Shown: positions 37,903 through 44,691 of the stretch, one piece after another | How positions within the stretch are numbered: position 1 is the stretch's first letter | Layout of the letters: each line of letters begins with the position of its first letter | Assembly: GCA_017556705.1 (NCBI GenBank) | Contig: JAFYMG010000014.1 | Location: 186,001 to 250,000 of the forward strand | Source of the DNA: Paludibacteraceae bacterium | GTDB taxonomy: Bacteria > Bacteroidota > Bacteroidia > Bacteroidales > Paludibacteraceae | Length of the DNA stretch: 64,000 nucleotides | Direction: 5' to 3' | Translations under genes and position numbers: made by a program | The notes under the pieces: generated by a model | The model's input: only the letters and a program-made list of their open reading frames with translations | Told to the model about the DNA's origin: nothing | Database searches by the model: none

Positions 37903-38802
37903 ATGGCAAGCGAATTAGCATTATATAATCCCTCTGACAAAAGTGTTGTTGTTTATCAGTCTGAAGATGGTACGCTTCAACTGGATGTACAACTATCTGA
38001 TGATACAGTATGGCTATCTCAGCAGCAAATGGCAACACTGTTCAATGTGAAAGAGAATAACATCACATACCATATCAAGGGCGTTTATAAAATGCACGAA
38101 TTAGAGCCAGATGCAACTACTCAAAAAATTAGAGTAGTTCGTTTAGAGGGCAAACGTCGTGTTACGCGTACCATTGATTTCTATAACTTAGATATGATTA
38201 TCTCTGTTGGCTATCGTGTCAATAGTGCCAACGCAACACAATTCCGCCGCTGGGCAACTCGTATTCTAAAAGAATACATGTTACGTGGATATGCAGTAAA
38301 TCAGCAACTCATACATCTTGAGGAGCAAGTTGATAGACGATTTAGAGCCATAGAAAGTGAACTGCATGAGCAGAAGGAGAAAATAGATTTCTTTGTTCGT
38401 ACCAATCAAGTACCAGTGGAACAGGTGTTCTTTGGCGGAGACTTCTTTGCTGCTCGTGTGTTATTGGAAAAATTAGTGAAGACCGCAAGGAATAGGGTTA
38501 TCATTATTGATGCTTATGTAGATGCAGCTATATTTGAGATATTGGATGTCCGAGCTAAGAATGTGGAAGCCACTATCTACTGCGGTAAGGATTTGACAAG
38601 TTTGCGTGATGCACACAATGCTACTGCGGGAGTAGAACCTATTGATACCTTTGTATGGAATAATCCTTCACACGATAGGTGGTTGATTATTGATAACCAA
38701 TTATACCATTGTGGCCATTCACTCAAAGATATGGGAAAGAAACTTTCTGCCATCAGCCTTATGGGCATTCCTGCACAGACAATCATAGACCAAGTAAAAT
38801 AA
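37903..38802 (+). CDS. RhuM-family protein with C-terminal PLD-like domain
   Basis: A 299-residue protein. The N-terminal half (about 25-140) is the RhuM domain: WLSQQQMATLFNVKENNITYHIKGVY, then FYNLDMIISVGYRVNSANATQFRRWA, a winged-helix-like DNA-binding module seen in phage-type and virulence-associated proteins. A coiled linker (EEQVDRRFRAIESELHEQKEK) leads to a C-terminal domain (about 175-295) with strands NRVIIIDAYVD and VEATIYCG and a single HDRWLIIDN motif (about 256-264), which resembles half of a phospholipase-D nuclease site (HxKx4D, here His-Arg). Function unknown; such genes are typical of mobile accessory DNA. Confidence 0.75.
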   Translation: MASELALYNPSDKSVVVYQSEDGTLQLDVQLSDDTVWLSQQQMATLFNVKENNITYHIKGVYKMHELEPDATTQKIRVVRLEGKRRVTRTIDFYNLDMIISVGYRVNSANATQFRRWATRILKEYMLRGYAVNQQLIHLEEQVDRRFRAIESELHEQKEKIDFFVRTNQVPVEQVFFGGDFFAARVLLEKLVKTARNRVIIIDAYVDAAIFEILDVRAKNVEATIYCGKDLTSLRDAHNATAGVEPIDTFVWNNPSHDRWLIIDNQLYHCGHSLKDMGKKLSAISLMGIPAQTIIDQVK

Positions 38803-38845
38803 TGAGTACATACTAATAAAACAATACTAACCCACTAAATTACAT

Positions 38846-38873
38846 ATCACTCATCACTTATAGTTCATAACTA
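38846..38873 (+). repeat. Degenerate heptamer run after the RhuM-like gene
   Basis: ATCACTC, ATCACTT, ATAGTTC, ATAACTA in 7-nt phase. Weak compared with the other arrays. Confidence 0.5.
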
Positions 38874-38925
38874 ATCCGCAACGCATAGTCCGTTGCCCGA
38901 CATATTTGATATAGCGTTACCTCCC

Positions 38926-38964
38926 TGCCATTTATGCAAAATTCACATAAGTGGCATTTTTTTT
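38926..38964 (+). terminator. Strong intrinsic terminator after the RhuM-like gene
   Basis: TGCCATTTATG pairs with CATAAGTGGCA (one G-U) over a 9-nt loop and is followed by eight T. It isolates the next promoter from upstream transcription. Confidence 0.88.
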
Positions 38965-38974
38965 GTTCTACTAC

Positions 38975-39005
38975 TTGCTCAATTCAAAAAAATGTTGTAA
39001 TTTTG
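38975..39005 (+). promoter_or_regulatory. Promoter of the structured RNA candidate
   Basis: TTG at 38975-38977, 20 nt, TAATTTTG at 38998-39005. Confidence 0.7.
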
Positions 39006-39009
39006 CAGC

Positions 39010-39335
39010 GCAAACCTAAAGTTTGCGGACATATTATAAAAAGCGTTTATTAGCGCTTGTTTTGGCAATTTGAAATCCTGCAAAATTTCATTCCATCCGA
39101 AACAAGAAGGCAGTAAACGCCCTTTGGGATATGACTATCCCGCCTGCGGAGCGTCCATGCGTGGACTGCTCTGTTTGGTGGCATTTCATATTCGGCGTGG
39201 GCGTTGCTTGCTTATTCTTATGGATGGGTCTTGCAGGAACCTCAAATTGGAGAATAAGCAAAGGTAAGGTTCCACGCTTTTTGTGTATTTATACCAACGA
39301 GGTGTTTGGAGCCGACTTCCCAAAATGTGGAATAA
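39010..39335 (+). ncRNA. Candidate structured RNA, family not identified
   Basis: A region with its own promoter, preceded by a terminator and lacking a credible ORF. Stems seen: GCAAAC/GTTTGC at the 5' end (39009-39024), AAGCG/CGCTT (about 39041-39058), GGGAT/ATCCC (39126-39141), a 9-bp stem GAGCGTCCA/TGGAC-T-GCTC closed by a TGCG tetraloop (39149-39171), and an 11-bp perfect stem TTGCTTATTCT/AGAATAAGCAA (39208-39261). GGAACC in that hairpin's loop (39236-39241) can pair with GGTTCC downstream (39268-39273), which would be an H-type pseudoknot; GCGTGG/CCACGC (39195-39277) can enclose the element. I cannot match it to tmRNA, RNase P or SRP RNA. The 3' end is uncertain and may continue into the next mRNA as a leader. 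Confidence 0.55.
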
Positions 39336-39338
39336 CTT

Positions 39339-39830
39339 ATGGACAATCATTTATTGAACCCAAATGCACAACATATAAATTGTTGGGCATTTAGAACAAC
39401 AAAAGACAAAGATCATTTGGATTTTGTAACTAAGGAATTATCATTAGGACGTTTGCGTCAGGGATGGGGATACAAAGCATGTTTTGACCTTAGAGTTAAT
39501 GGAGATGTATATCATCATGTGGCAAGTAATATGGCTATTATGAAAAAAGTTAAAAAAGGGGACATCCTATTAATTTTAAATCTTCCAAAGTATGGTTTAT
39601 GTACCAAAGTAGAAGCCACAGAAGATTTTTTCACAGGATATATTTTTGATATTCCAAAATCAAATGCAGGAGATGCGCCACAAGATTTTGGACATATATT
39701 TCCTGTGAGGGTTCTAAAAACAATTAATAAGAGCGATATAACAGATGCTAATTTACTTCGTTCAATAAACAATTGCCACCAAAGATTTTGGTCATTAAAT
39801 CCTTATCGTAATACTATTTTCTCACTTTAA
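39339..39830 (+). CDS. Small protein resembling the reader module of Mrr-type restriction enzymes
   Basis: A 163-residue protein, no signal peptide. Segments WAFRTTKDKDHLDFV, ELSLGRLRQGWGY, KKGDILLILNLPKYGLCTKVEATEDFFTGYIF, DFGHIFPVRVL and HQRFWSLNPY follow the order of a PUA/EVE-like beta-barrel domain that I recall from proteins fused to Mrr-like nucleases, where it may sense modified DNA. This is family memory, not a computed hit. It stands alone here, without a nuclease domain. The only in-frame ATG is 39339, which overlaps the end of the RNA candidate, so the RNA may be its leader. Confidence 0.45.
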   Translation: MDNHLLNPNAQHINCWAFRTTKDKDHLDFVTKELSLGRLRQGWGYKACFDLRVNGDVYHHVASNMAIMKKVKKGDILLILNLPKYGLCTKVEATEDFFTGYIFDIPKSNAGDAPQDFGHIFPVRVLKTINKSDITDANLLRSINNCHQRFWSLNPYRNTIFSL

Positions 39831-39845
39831 ATATTGAGCTTTATT

Positions 39846-41918
39846 ATGAAACATCTTTTATATCTTTTATGCACATTATTGTTACTTGCAATTATTAGTC
39901 CAACATATGCTTACGATTTCCAATCGGGCGATTTGTATTACAACATTACCAGTAATACAACGGTAGAAGTAGCATCTCATTATGACCATGAAGATCTTGT
40001 TACAGCCATCATCCCTAAAAATGTTATCTACAACAATATTAACTACAAAGTAACGAACATTGGAGATCAAGCTTTCGATAATTGCTCCTCCCTTACTTCT
40101 ATTACCATCCCCAATAGCGTAACGAGTATTGGATATGCCGCTTTCAGGAATTGCTATTCTCTTACTTCTGTGACTATCCCTAACAGTGTAACAAGCATTG
40201 GATGGCAGGCTTTTTATGGTTGTTCTTCTCTCAATAAAACTAACTATGTAGGAAATATTGCAGAGTGGTGCAATATTGACTTTGCAGCGACCGATGCTAA
40301 TCCGATATGTTGCTCGCATAATTTATATATTAACAATCAAGAGATCAAAGATTTGGTCATTCCTAATACGGTAGATAGCATTCAGGATTACGCTTTCTAT
40401 GAGTGTTTTTCTCTCAAGTCTGTAACAATTCCAAATAGTGTGAAAAGCATAGGGTATTTTACTTTTTTTAGGTGCTGCTTCTTAAAAAAGGATTTCGTAA
40501 ACAATAGCCCTTTAGATGCTGAAGAGAATGGCTACTGGGGAGCCCTTGTGGGTGAAATTGAGGTAGATGGCATGATTATACAGGGAACTACGGTAGTTGG
40601 GTGTAGAAAAAATGTTACAATTGCCACAATTCCCAATTATATAACGCGTATTGGAAGTAATGCTTTTGCAAAATGTTCTTCCCTAACTTTGGTTACCATC
40701 AGTAGCAGAATAAATAGTATAGAAAGTAGTGCTTTCGATGGTTGCGATGCACTCACTAAAACTAACTATACAGGTGATATTGCAGGTTGGTGTGCGATTA
40801 AATTTGGAGGTCTTTCTGCCAATCCAATATCCAATTCTCATAATCTCTATATCAATAATCAAGAGATTAGAGATTTGGTAATTCCTAACACGGTTGATAG
40901 TATTCATAATTACGCTTTCTATGAATGTTTTTCTCTTACCTCTGTATCCATTGGCAATAGCGTAACGAGTATTGGAGATTACGCTTTCGACGGTTGCTCT
41001 TCCCTTACTTCAGTTACCATCGGCAATAGCGTAATGAGTATAGGTAAGAATGCTTTCTTCAATTGCTCCTCCCTTACCTCTATTAATATACCAGAGAGCG
41101 TAACTAATATTTGGTATGGTGCTTTTGACAATACTGGAATCTACAATGATGAGTCAAATTGGGAAAATAATGTGTTATATATTGATAATTGTCTTATTGC
41201 ATTGAAATGCTATATTGAGGGTGAATATACGATTAAAGATGGAGTACGTTTGATTGCAGGCGGAACATTTTGGGATCAAAATAATATGACGAAAGTGAAT
41301 TTTCCAAATAGCGTAAGATCTATCTCTGCATTGGCATTCTCTACTATTAATATAACTTCTTTAGAAATACCAAATAATGTAAAAAATATAGAAGAAAGAG
41401 CATTTAGAGGGTGTCGATATCTTTCAACTATAACACTTGGTCATGGTTTAACATGTATAGAAGATAAAGTTTTTCAAGATTGTCGTGCGCTTACATCTAT
41501 CACTATTCCTAATAGCATAACACGTGTAGGAGTGAGTAGTTTTGAAAATTGTTCTTCTCTTACCTCTGTCACTATTGGTAATGGTGTAACGAATATTGGA
41601 AAATATGCGTTTTATCGTTGTGACCGTTTGTCTGACATTTACTGCTATGCTACGCTACCTCCATCTTCGCAAGAGTCATCGTTCCCCCACTTCTATGCAT
41701 ATGTATATGTGCCATGTGAATCTGTTCAGCATTATAGAGCAGATAATGTGTGGGGTAAGTTCCAAAACTTGCAATGTCTTGATACAGAAGAAACAGATAT
41801 AGAGAATGTAAAAGGGTCATCACAAACGCTAAATAATTGTAATAAACTCCTCCGCAACGGTCAACTCCTCATTCTCCGCGATGGAGTAGAGTACACCATC
41901 ATGGGACATGAGTTGTAA
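39846..41918 (+). CDS. BspA-like leucine-rich repeat surface protein
   Basis: A 690-residue protein with a signal peptide (MKHLLYLLCTLLLLAIISPTYA). The body is a series of about 23-residue LRR_5 repeats of the type SLTSVTIPNSVTSIGYAAF, the BspA family used for adhesion in Bacteroidales. Two blocks of about 75 residues (around residues 133-205 and 305-375) share the rare insert TNYxGxIAxWCxI and SHNLYINNQEI, showing an internal duplication. The C-terminus (KLLRNGQLLILRDGVEYTIMG) looks like a short type IX sorting tail. ATG at 39846 is chosen over 39834 because it begins directly at the signal peptide. Confidence 0.88.
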   Translation: MKHLLYLLCTLLLLAIISPTYAYDFQSGDLYYNITSNTTVEVASHYDHEDLVTAIIPKNVIYNNINYKVTNIGDQAFDNCSSLTSITIPNSVTSIGYAAFRNCYSLTSVTIPNSVTSIGWQAFYGCSSLNKTNYVGNIAEWCNIDFAATDANPICCSHNLYINNQEIKDLVIPNTVDSIQDYAFYECFSLKSVTIPNSVKSIGYFTFFRCCFLKKDFVNNSPLDAEENGYWGALVGEIEVDGMIIQGTTVVGCRKNVTIATIPNYITRIGSNAFAKCSSLTLVTISSRINSIESSAFDGCDALTKTNYTGDIAGWCAIKFGGLSANPISNSHNLYINNQEIRDLVIPNTVDSIHNYAFYECFSLTSVSIGNSVTSIGDYAFDGCSSLTSVTIGNSVMSIGKNAFFNCSSLTSINIPESVTNIWYGAFDNTGIYNDESNWENNVLYIDNCLIALKCYIEGEYTIKDGVRLIAGGTFWDQNNMTKVNFPNSVRSISALAFSTINITSLEIPNNVKNIEERAFRGCRYLSTITLGHGLTCIEDKVFQDCRALTSITIPNSITRVGVSSFENCSSLTSVTIGNGVTNIGKYAFYRCDRLSDIYCYATLPPSSQESSFPHFYAYVYVPCESVQHYRADNVWGKFQNLQCLDTEETDIENVKGSSQTLNNCNKLLRNGQLLILRDGVEYTIMGHEL

Positions 41919-41925
41919 TCCCTGC

Positions 41926-41953
41926 CTTTACACATTACACCTTACTCTTTACA
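41926..41953 (+). repeat. Heptamer array Q after the LRR gene
   Basis: CTTTACA, CATTACA, CCTTACT, CTTTACA in 7-nt phase, between the stop codon and the terminator. CTACACC-like family. Confidence 0.75.
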
Positions 41954-41954
41954 C

Positions 41955-41979
41955 AAAAATCGCCCTCGCGGCGATTTTT
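41955..41979 (+). terminator. Terminator of the LRR gene
   Basis: AAAAATCGCC-CTCGC-GGCGATTTTT, a perfect 10-bp stem ending in T-run. Confidence 0.9.
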
Positions 41980-41980
41980 G

Positions 41981-42011
41981 TTTGCATATATCAGAAAAAA
42001 CATTACCTTTG
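41981..42011 (+). promoter_or_regulatory. Promoter facing an ORF-less stretch
   Basis: TTTG at 41981-41984, 19 nt, TACCTTTG at 42004-42011. There is no + strand gene downstream before the convergent O-methyltransferase gene. Confidence 0.75.
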
Positions 42012-42016
42012 CAACC

Positions 42017-42175
42017 GAAACCTCGAAAACGTGTATTGAAAGGGTATTTAAGAAACCTCGAAAACGTGTATTATAAATTATAAAGCGAAAGACCCAGCAC
42101 CCACCCATGAACATCTTAGTGGTAACGAAGTGGTTTCGATAGATCTTCGGCAAATGAAGTAGACTCGCGATTCGA
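42017..42175 (+). ncRNA. Candidate small RNA with a 21-nt direct repeat
   Basis: Downstream of a good promoter there is about 160 nt without an ORF on the + strand. The 21-nt unit beginning GAAACCTCGAAAACG occurs twice (42017-42037 and 42052-42072, 35-nt spacing). After it, CCAC at about 42091 can pair with GTGG at about 42118, and TCTTCGG lies near the end. The transcript would run antisense into the O-methyltransferase 3' end. Family unknown; an unrecognised leader or an antisense RNA are alternatives. Confidence 0.4.
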
Positions 42176-42838
42176 TTAATTAACCAGCTGTTTGACCCTT
42201 ATTATCGTCAGTCCATCGCGGAGGGGCAATATCACTTTCTCCAATCGCTCATCTTGCGCCACTTTGTCGTTGAAAGCGCGCAGTGCAACGGTCTGTTTAT
42301 CTTTGTCATATGCGGGGTCAATAATATGCCCATCCCATAGAGTGTTATCGGCCAAAATCCATCCGCCCTCGCGCATCAATGGCAATACCATATCCAAATA
42401 ATCACAATACTCTTTCTTGTCGGCATCAACAAACACCAAGTCAAATTTCTCTTGCCTCTCGCCTTGCGCCTTATCGCCTAATCGCCTCAGTTCCTCTTTC
42501 GCATCGCCTATCACCAACTCGATTTTTTCTCCCAGCGGCGACAGACTCAAGTTGCGACGAATAGCGCACTCCATCTCATCGTTGTGCTCGATGGTAATGA
42601 GTTTGCCGTCCTCTGTCAGTCCTTCTGCAAGACATAGAGCCGAGTAACCAGTGAAAGTGCCTAGTTCTAGAATACGCTTAGGGCGAATCATCTGACTCAA
42701 CATACTCAATACACGCCCTTGTACATGTCCAGATAACATACGAGGGTTGATTACTTCGAGGTGCGTACTGCGGGTAATCTGCTTCAATACATCATTTTCT
42801 GCTGAAGAATGTTGCTCTATATATTCAAAAATGCTCAT
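42176..42838 (-). CDS. SAM-dependent O-methyltransferase (class I, COMT-like)
   Basis: A 220-residue methyltransferase of the caffeoyl-CoA OMT type. SAM motif LELGTFTGYSALCLAEGL (about 59-76), acidic motif LITIEHNDEM, and VFVDADKKEYCDYLDMVLPLMREGGWILADNTLWDG (about 134-170), where the Asp and Asn bind the catalytic metal. The start at 42838 (MSIFEYIEQ) is chosen; upstream codons of the open frame are hydrophobic, non-homologous and overlap the promoter. Residues about 116-129 (GDKAQGERQE) come from a repeat array. Divergent from an Lrp-type regulator. Confidence 0.88.
   Translation of the reverse strand: MSIFEYIEQHSSAENDVLKQITRSTHLEVINPRMLSGHVQGRVLSMLSQMIRPKRILELGTFTGYSALCLAEGLTEDGKLITIEHNDEMECAIRRNLSLSPLGEKIELVIGDAKEELRRLGDKAQGERQEKFDLVFVDADKKEYCDYLDMVLPLMREGGWILADNTLWDGHIIDPAYDKDKQTVALRAFNDKVAQDERLEKVILPLRDGLTIIRVKQLVN
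42451..42490 (+). repeat. Heptamer/octamer array M inside the O-methyltransferase gene
   Basis: CTTGCCT, CTCGCCT, TGCGCCT (7 nt each), then TATCGCCT and AATCGCCT (8 nt each). GCCT family, antisense to the gene. Confidence 0.75.
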
Positions 42839-42849
42839 TTTTATGTTAA

Positions 42850-42913
42850 TTTGACTGCAAAAGTAGTAAAAAACTTGCATATCTACAAAAAAAATAGTAC
42901 TTTTGCAGTCAAA
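42850..42913. promoter_or_regulatory. Divergent promoters within a 16-bp inverted repeat
   Basis: The arms TTTGACTGCAAAAGTA (42850-42865) and TACTTTTGCAGTCAAA (42898-42913) are perfect inverted copies. Each contains the -7 box TACTTTTG of one promoter. Minus: CAAA (TTTG) 42886-42889 and -7 42865-42858, for the O-methyltransferase. Plus: TTG 42875-42877 and -7 42898-42905, for lrp. Both spacings are 20 nt. The symmetry would let one dimeric regulator, perhaps Lrp itself, control both genes. Confidence 0.7.
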
Positions 42914-42948
42914 ATGACACAAAAATAATACCAAACACATAAAAACAT

Positions 42949-43413
42949 ATGGAATTTGTAGATAGTATTGATGAAATTGATCGTAAGATCTTACAGATTA
43001 TCACTCAAAATGCGCGTAAGCCATTTAAGGATGTAGCAGAGCAAGTCGGTATCAGTCGCGCAGCGGTGCATCAACGTGTACAAAAGATGTTCGATAATGG
43101 CGTGATTATTGGCTCGGGATACATAGTCAACCCCAAAGCCTTGGGATATAACCTCTGCGTGTATGTGGGACTAACACTCGAGAAGGGTAGTATGTACAAC
43201 GAGGTAAGCGCCGAACTCGAGAAGATTCCAGAGGTCGTAGAGAGTCGTTTCACATTGGGTGCGTACTCTATGTTAATCAAATTGTACGCGCGCGATGATC
43301 AGCACTTACTAGATTTGTTGAGCAATAAACTACAAGGCATACATGGAGTCTCCAATACCGAGACTTTGACCGCATTGGATCAACGTATCCATCGATCATT
43401 GCCAATACAATAA
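42949..43413 (+). CDS. Lrp/AsnC-family transcriptional regulator
   Basis: A 154-residue regulator. N-terminal winged HTH (IDEIDRKILQIITQNARKPFKDVAEQVGISRAAVHQRVQKMFDNGVI, about 7-54) and C-terminal RAM domain (about 65-145) with VYVGLTLEKGS and the effector-site region VVESRFTLGAYSMLIKLYARD. Length is exactly that of the family. Its divergent position and the symmetric promoter suggest control of itself and of the methyltransferase. Confidence 0.92.
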   Translation: MEFVDSIDEIDRKILQIITQNARKPFKDVAEQVGISRAAVHQRVQKMFDNGVIIGSGYIVNPKALGYNLCVYVGLTLEKGSMYNEVSAELEKIPEVVESRFTLGAYSMLIKLYARDDQHLLDLLSNKLQGIHGVSNTETLTALDQRIHRSLPIQ

Positions 43414-43437
43414 CGGAATATAAATAATTGATATACA

Positions 43438-44424
43438 ATGGAAAAAGTAATTAGTGGTATTCGCCCTACAGGCAATTTGCACTTGGGCAATTATTTCGGT
43501 GCAGTGAAAAGTTTTGTGAAGATGCAAGAGGAGTACAATTGTATGTTCTTCATTGCTGACTGGCATTCGCTCACCACGCACCCAACCCCAGAGAATATTC
43601 GCACCTCTGTTCGCACAATCTTGGCGGAGTATCTAGCTTGTGGCATTGATCCCCAGAAGGCACCAATCTACGTGCAAAGCGATGTGAAACAAGTATTGGA
43701 ACTCTATCTCTATCTTAATATGAATGCCTATCTCGGTGAGTTGGAACGTGTTACTTCCTTCAAGGAGAAAGCACGTAAGCAACCCGATAATGTCAATGCG
43801 GGTCTTTTGACTTACCCATCGTTGATGGCTGCGGATATCCTCGTACATAAGGCGGATAAGGTGCCTGTAGGCAAAGATCAAGAGCAAAATATGGAGATGG
43901 CGCGCCTCTTTGCTCGCCGCTTTAATCGTATCTATAATATTGAGTACTTCAAGGAACCTGAGTCATTCCACTTCAATGCCAAAGCGGTCAAAGTGCCAGG
44001 ATTGGACGGTAGCGGCAAGATGGGCAAGAGCGAGGGTAATGCTATCTATCTCTGCGACGATGAGGCTACAATCAAGAAGAAGGTGATGCGTGCTGTTACC
44101 GACGCAGGACCTACTATGCTCAACCAAGTGAAGCCAGAACCTATCGAGAACCTCTTCACGCTTATGCAACTTGTTTCTACCCCAGATACCTATGACTACT
44201 TCAACGATCAATACAACAACATGGCTATCCGCTATGGTGATATGAAGAAGCAACTCGCTGCGGATATCAATGCCTTCTGTGCACCAATCCGCGAGCGTAT
44301 CCTAGAGTATCAAAGTAACGAGGAGTTGCTCGCTAAGGTTGCTCGCGAAGGTGCTGAAGCTGCTGCTGCGAGCGCGGAGAAAACAATCCGAGAAGTGCGC
44401 GAAATTATCGGTTTTCGCAATTAA
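43438..44424 (+). CDS. trpS: Tryptophanyl-tRNA synthetase
   Basis: A 328-residue class I aminoacyl-tRNA synthetase charging tRNA-Trp. Class motifs: SGIRPTGNLHLGNYFGA (HIGH, residues 5-21) and KMGKSEGN (KMSKS, about 194-201). The length and the GxDQ-like element PVGKDQEQNMEMAR are standard for bacterial TrpS. Starts 24 nt after the lrp stop, so probably co-transcribed with it. Confidence 0.95.
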   Translation: MEKVISGIRPTGNLHLGNYFGAVKSFVKMQEEYNCMFFIADWHSLTTHPTPENIRTSVRTILAEYLACGIDPQKAPIYVQSDVKQVLELYLYLNMNAYLGELERVTSFKEKARKQPDNVNAGLLTYPSLMAADILVHKADKVPVGKDQEQNMEMARLFARRFNRIYNIEYFKEPESFHFNAKAVKVPGLDGSGKMGKSEGNAIYLCDDEATIKKKVMRAVTDAGPTMLNQVKPEPIENLFTLMQLVSTPDTYDYFNDQYNNMAIRYGDMKKQLAADINAFCAPIRERILEYQSNEELLAKVAREGAEAAAASAEKTIREVREIIGFRN

Positions 44425-44434
44425 CTCTTTTGTT

Positions 44435-44450
44435 TGGCACGGATTTTGCT
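44435..44450 (+). promoter_or_regulatory. Sigma-54 promoter upstream of the FadL-like pair
   Basis: TGGCACGGATTTTGCT: GG and GC are exactly 10 nt apart and the flanks match the -24/-12 consensus. Start expected near 44461, 18 nt before the ATG at 44479. Confidence 0.78.
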
Positions 44451-44478
44451 TGTAATGGGTAAAATGGTAAATTAAACT

Positions 44479-44691
44479 ATGAAACGCATACTATTCATAT
44501 TATGCCTTGGTTCTTGGCTCTTGGCTCTTGGCTCAAGTCCCATCTACACCGACGATGCCTACTATTGGCCTCAGACCGACACGATTGTGCCCTCTGAACC
44601 TGTATATAATAGGAATGCGCGTGAGTTTATTTTCCTCGAGGATACTACCCTCTATCCTGATACTGTAGTCATGCGAATCGTAGAAAAATGA
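44479..44691 (+). CDS. Small exported protein of unknown function
   Basis: A 70-residue protein. Residues 1-19 form a signal peptide whose hydrophobic core LGSWLLALGS is encoded by four TTGGCTC-type heptamers, so the repeat itself supplies the secretion signal. The mature part (about 50 residues) is acidic and rich in Tyr, Thr and Asp (YTDDAYYWPQTDT). It overlaps the start of the FadL-like gene by ATGA, so both are coupled; it may be an accessory protein of that porin. No family recognised. Confidence 0.65.
   Translation: MKRILFILCLGSWLLALGSSPIYTDDAYYWPQTDTIVPSEPVYNRNAREFIFLEDTTLYPDTVVMRIVEK
44507..44534 (+). repeat. Heptamer array N in a signal peptide
   Basis: TTGGTTC, TTGGCTC, TTGGCTC, TTGGCTC in exact 7-nt phase. 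Confidence 0.9.

Larger units (their letters stand above)
38803..39338. other. 536-bp gene-free stretch holding a terminator and an RNA candidate
   Basis: It contains a degenerate heptamer run, a GCAACG/CGTTGC hairpin (38878-38896), a strong terminator, a promoter and the structured RNA candidate described separately. Short open frames in it cut across the predicted stems and are not supported as genes. Confidence 0.8.

Noticed and set aside
38951..38966. GTGGCATTTTTTTTGT as a third sigma-54 promoter
   Set aside because: The -12 element has GT in place of GC, and the sequence is the arm and T-run of a terminator.
39070..39394. Two short + strand frames (65 and 87 codons) in the RNA candidate
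   Set aside because: They overlap each other in different frames and cut through predicted stems; the RNA explanation is simpler.
41935..42153. A 72-codon minus-strand frame after the LRR gene
   Set aside because: It covers the terminator, the promoter and the repeat of the RNA candidate; no supporting motif.
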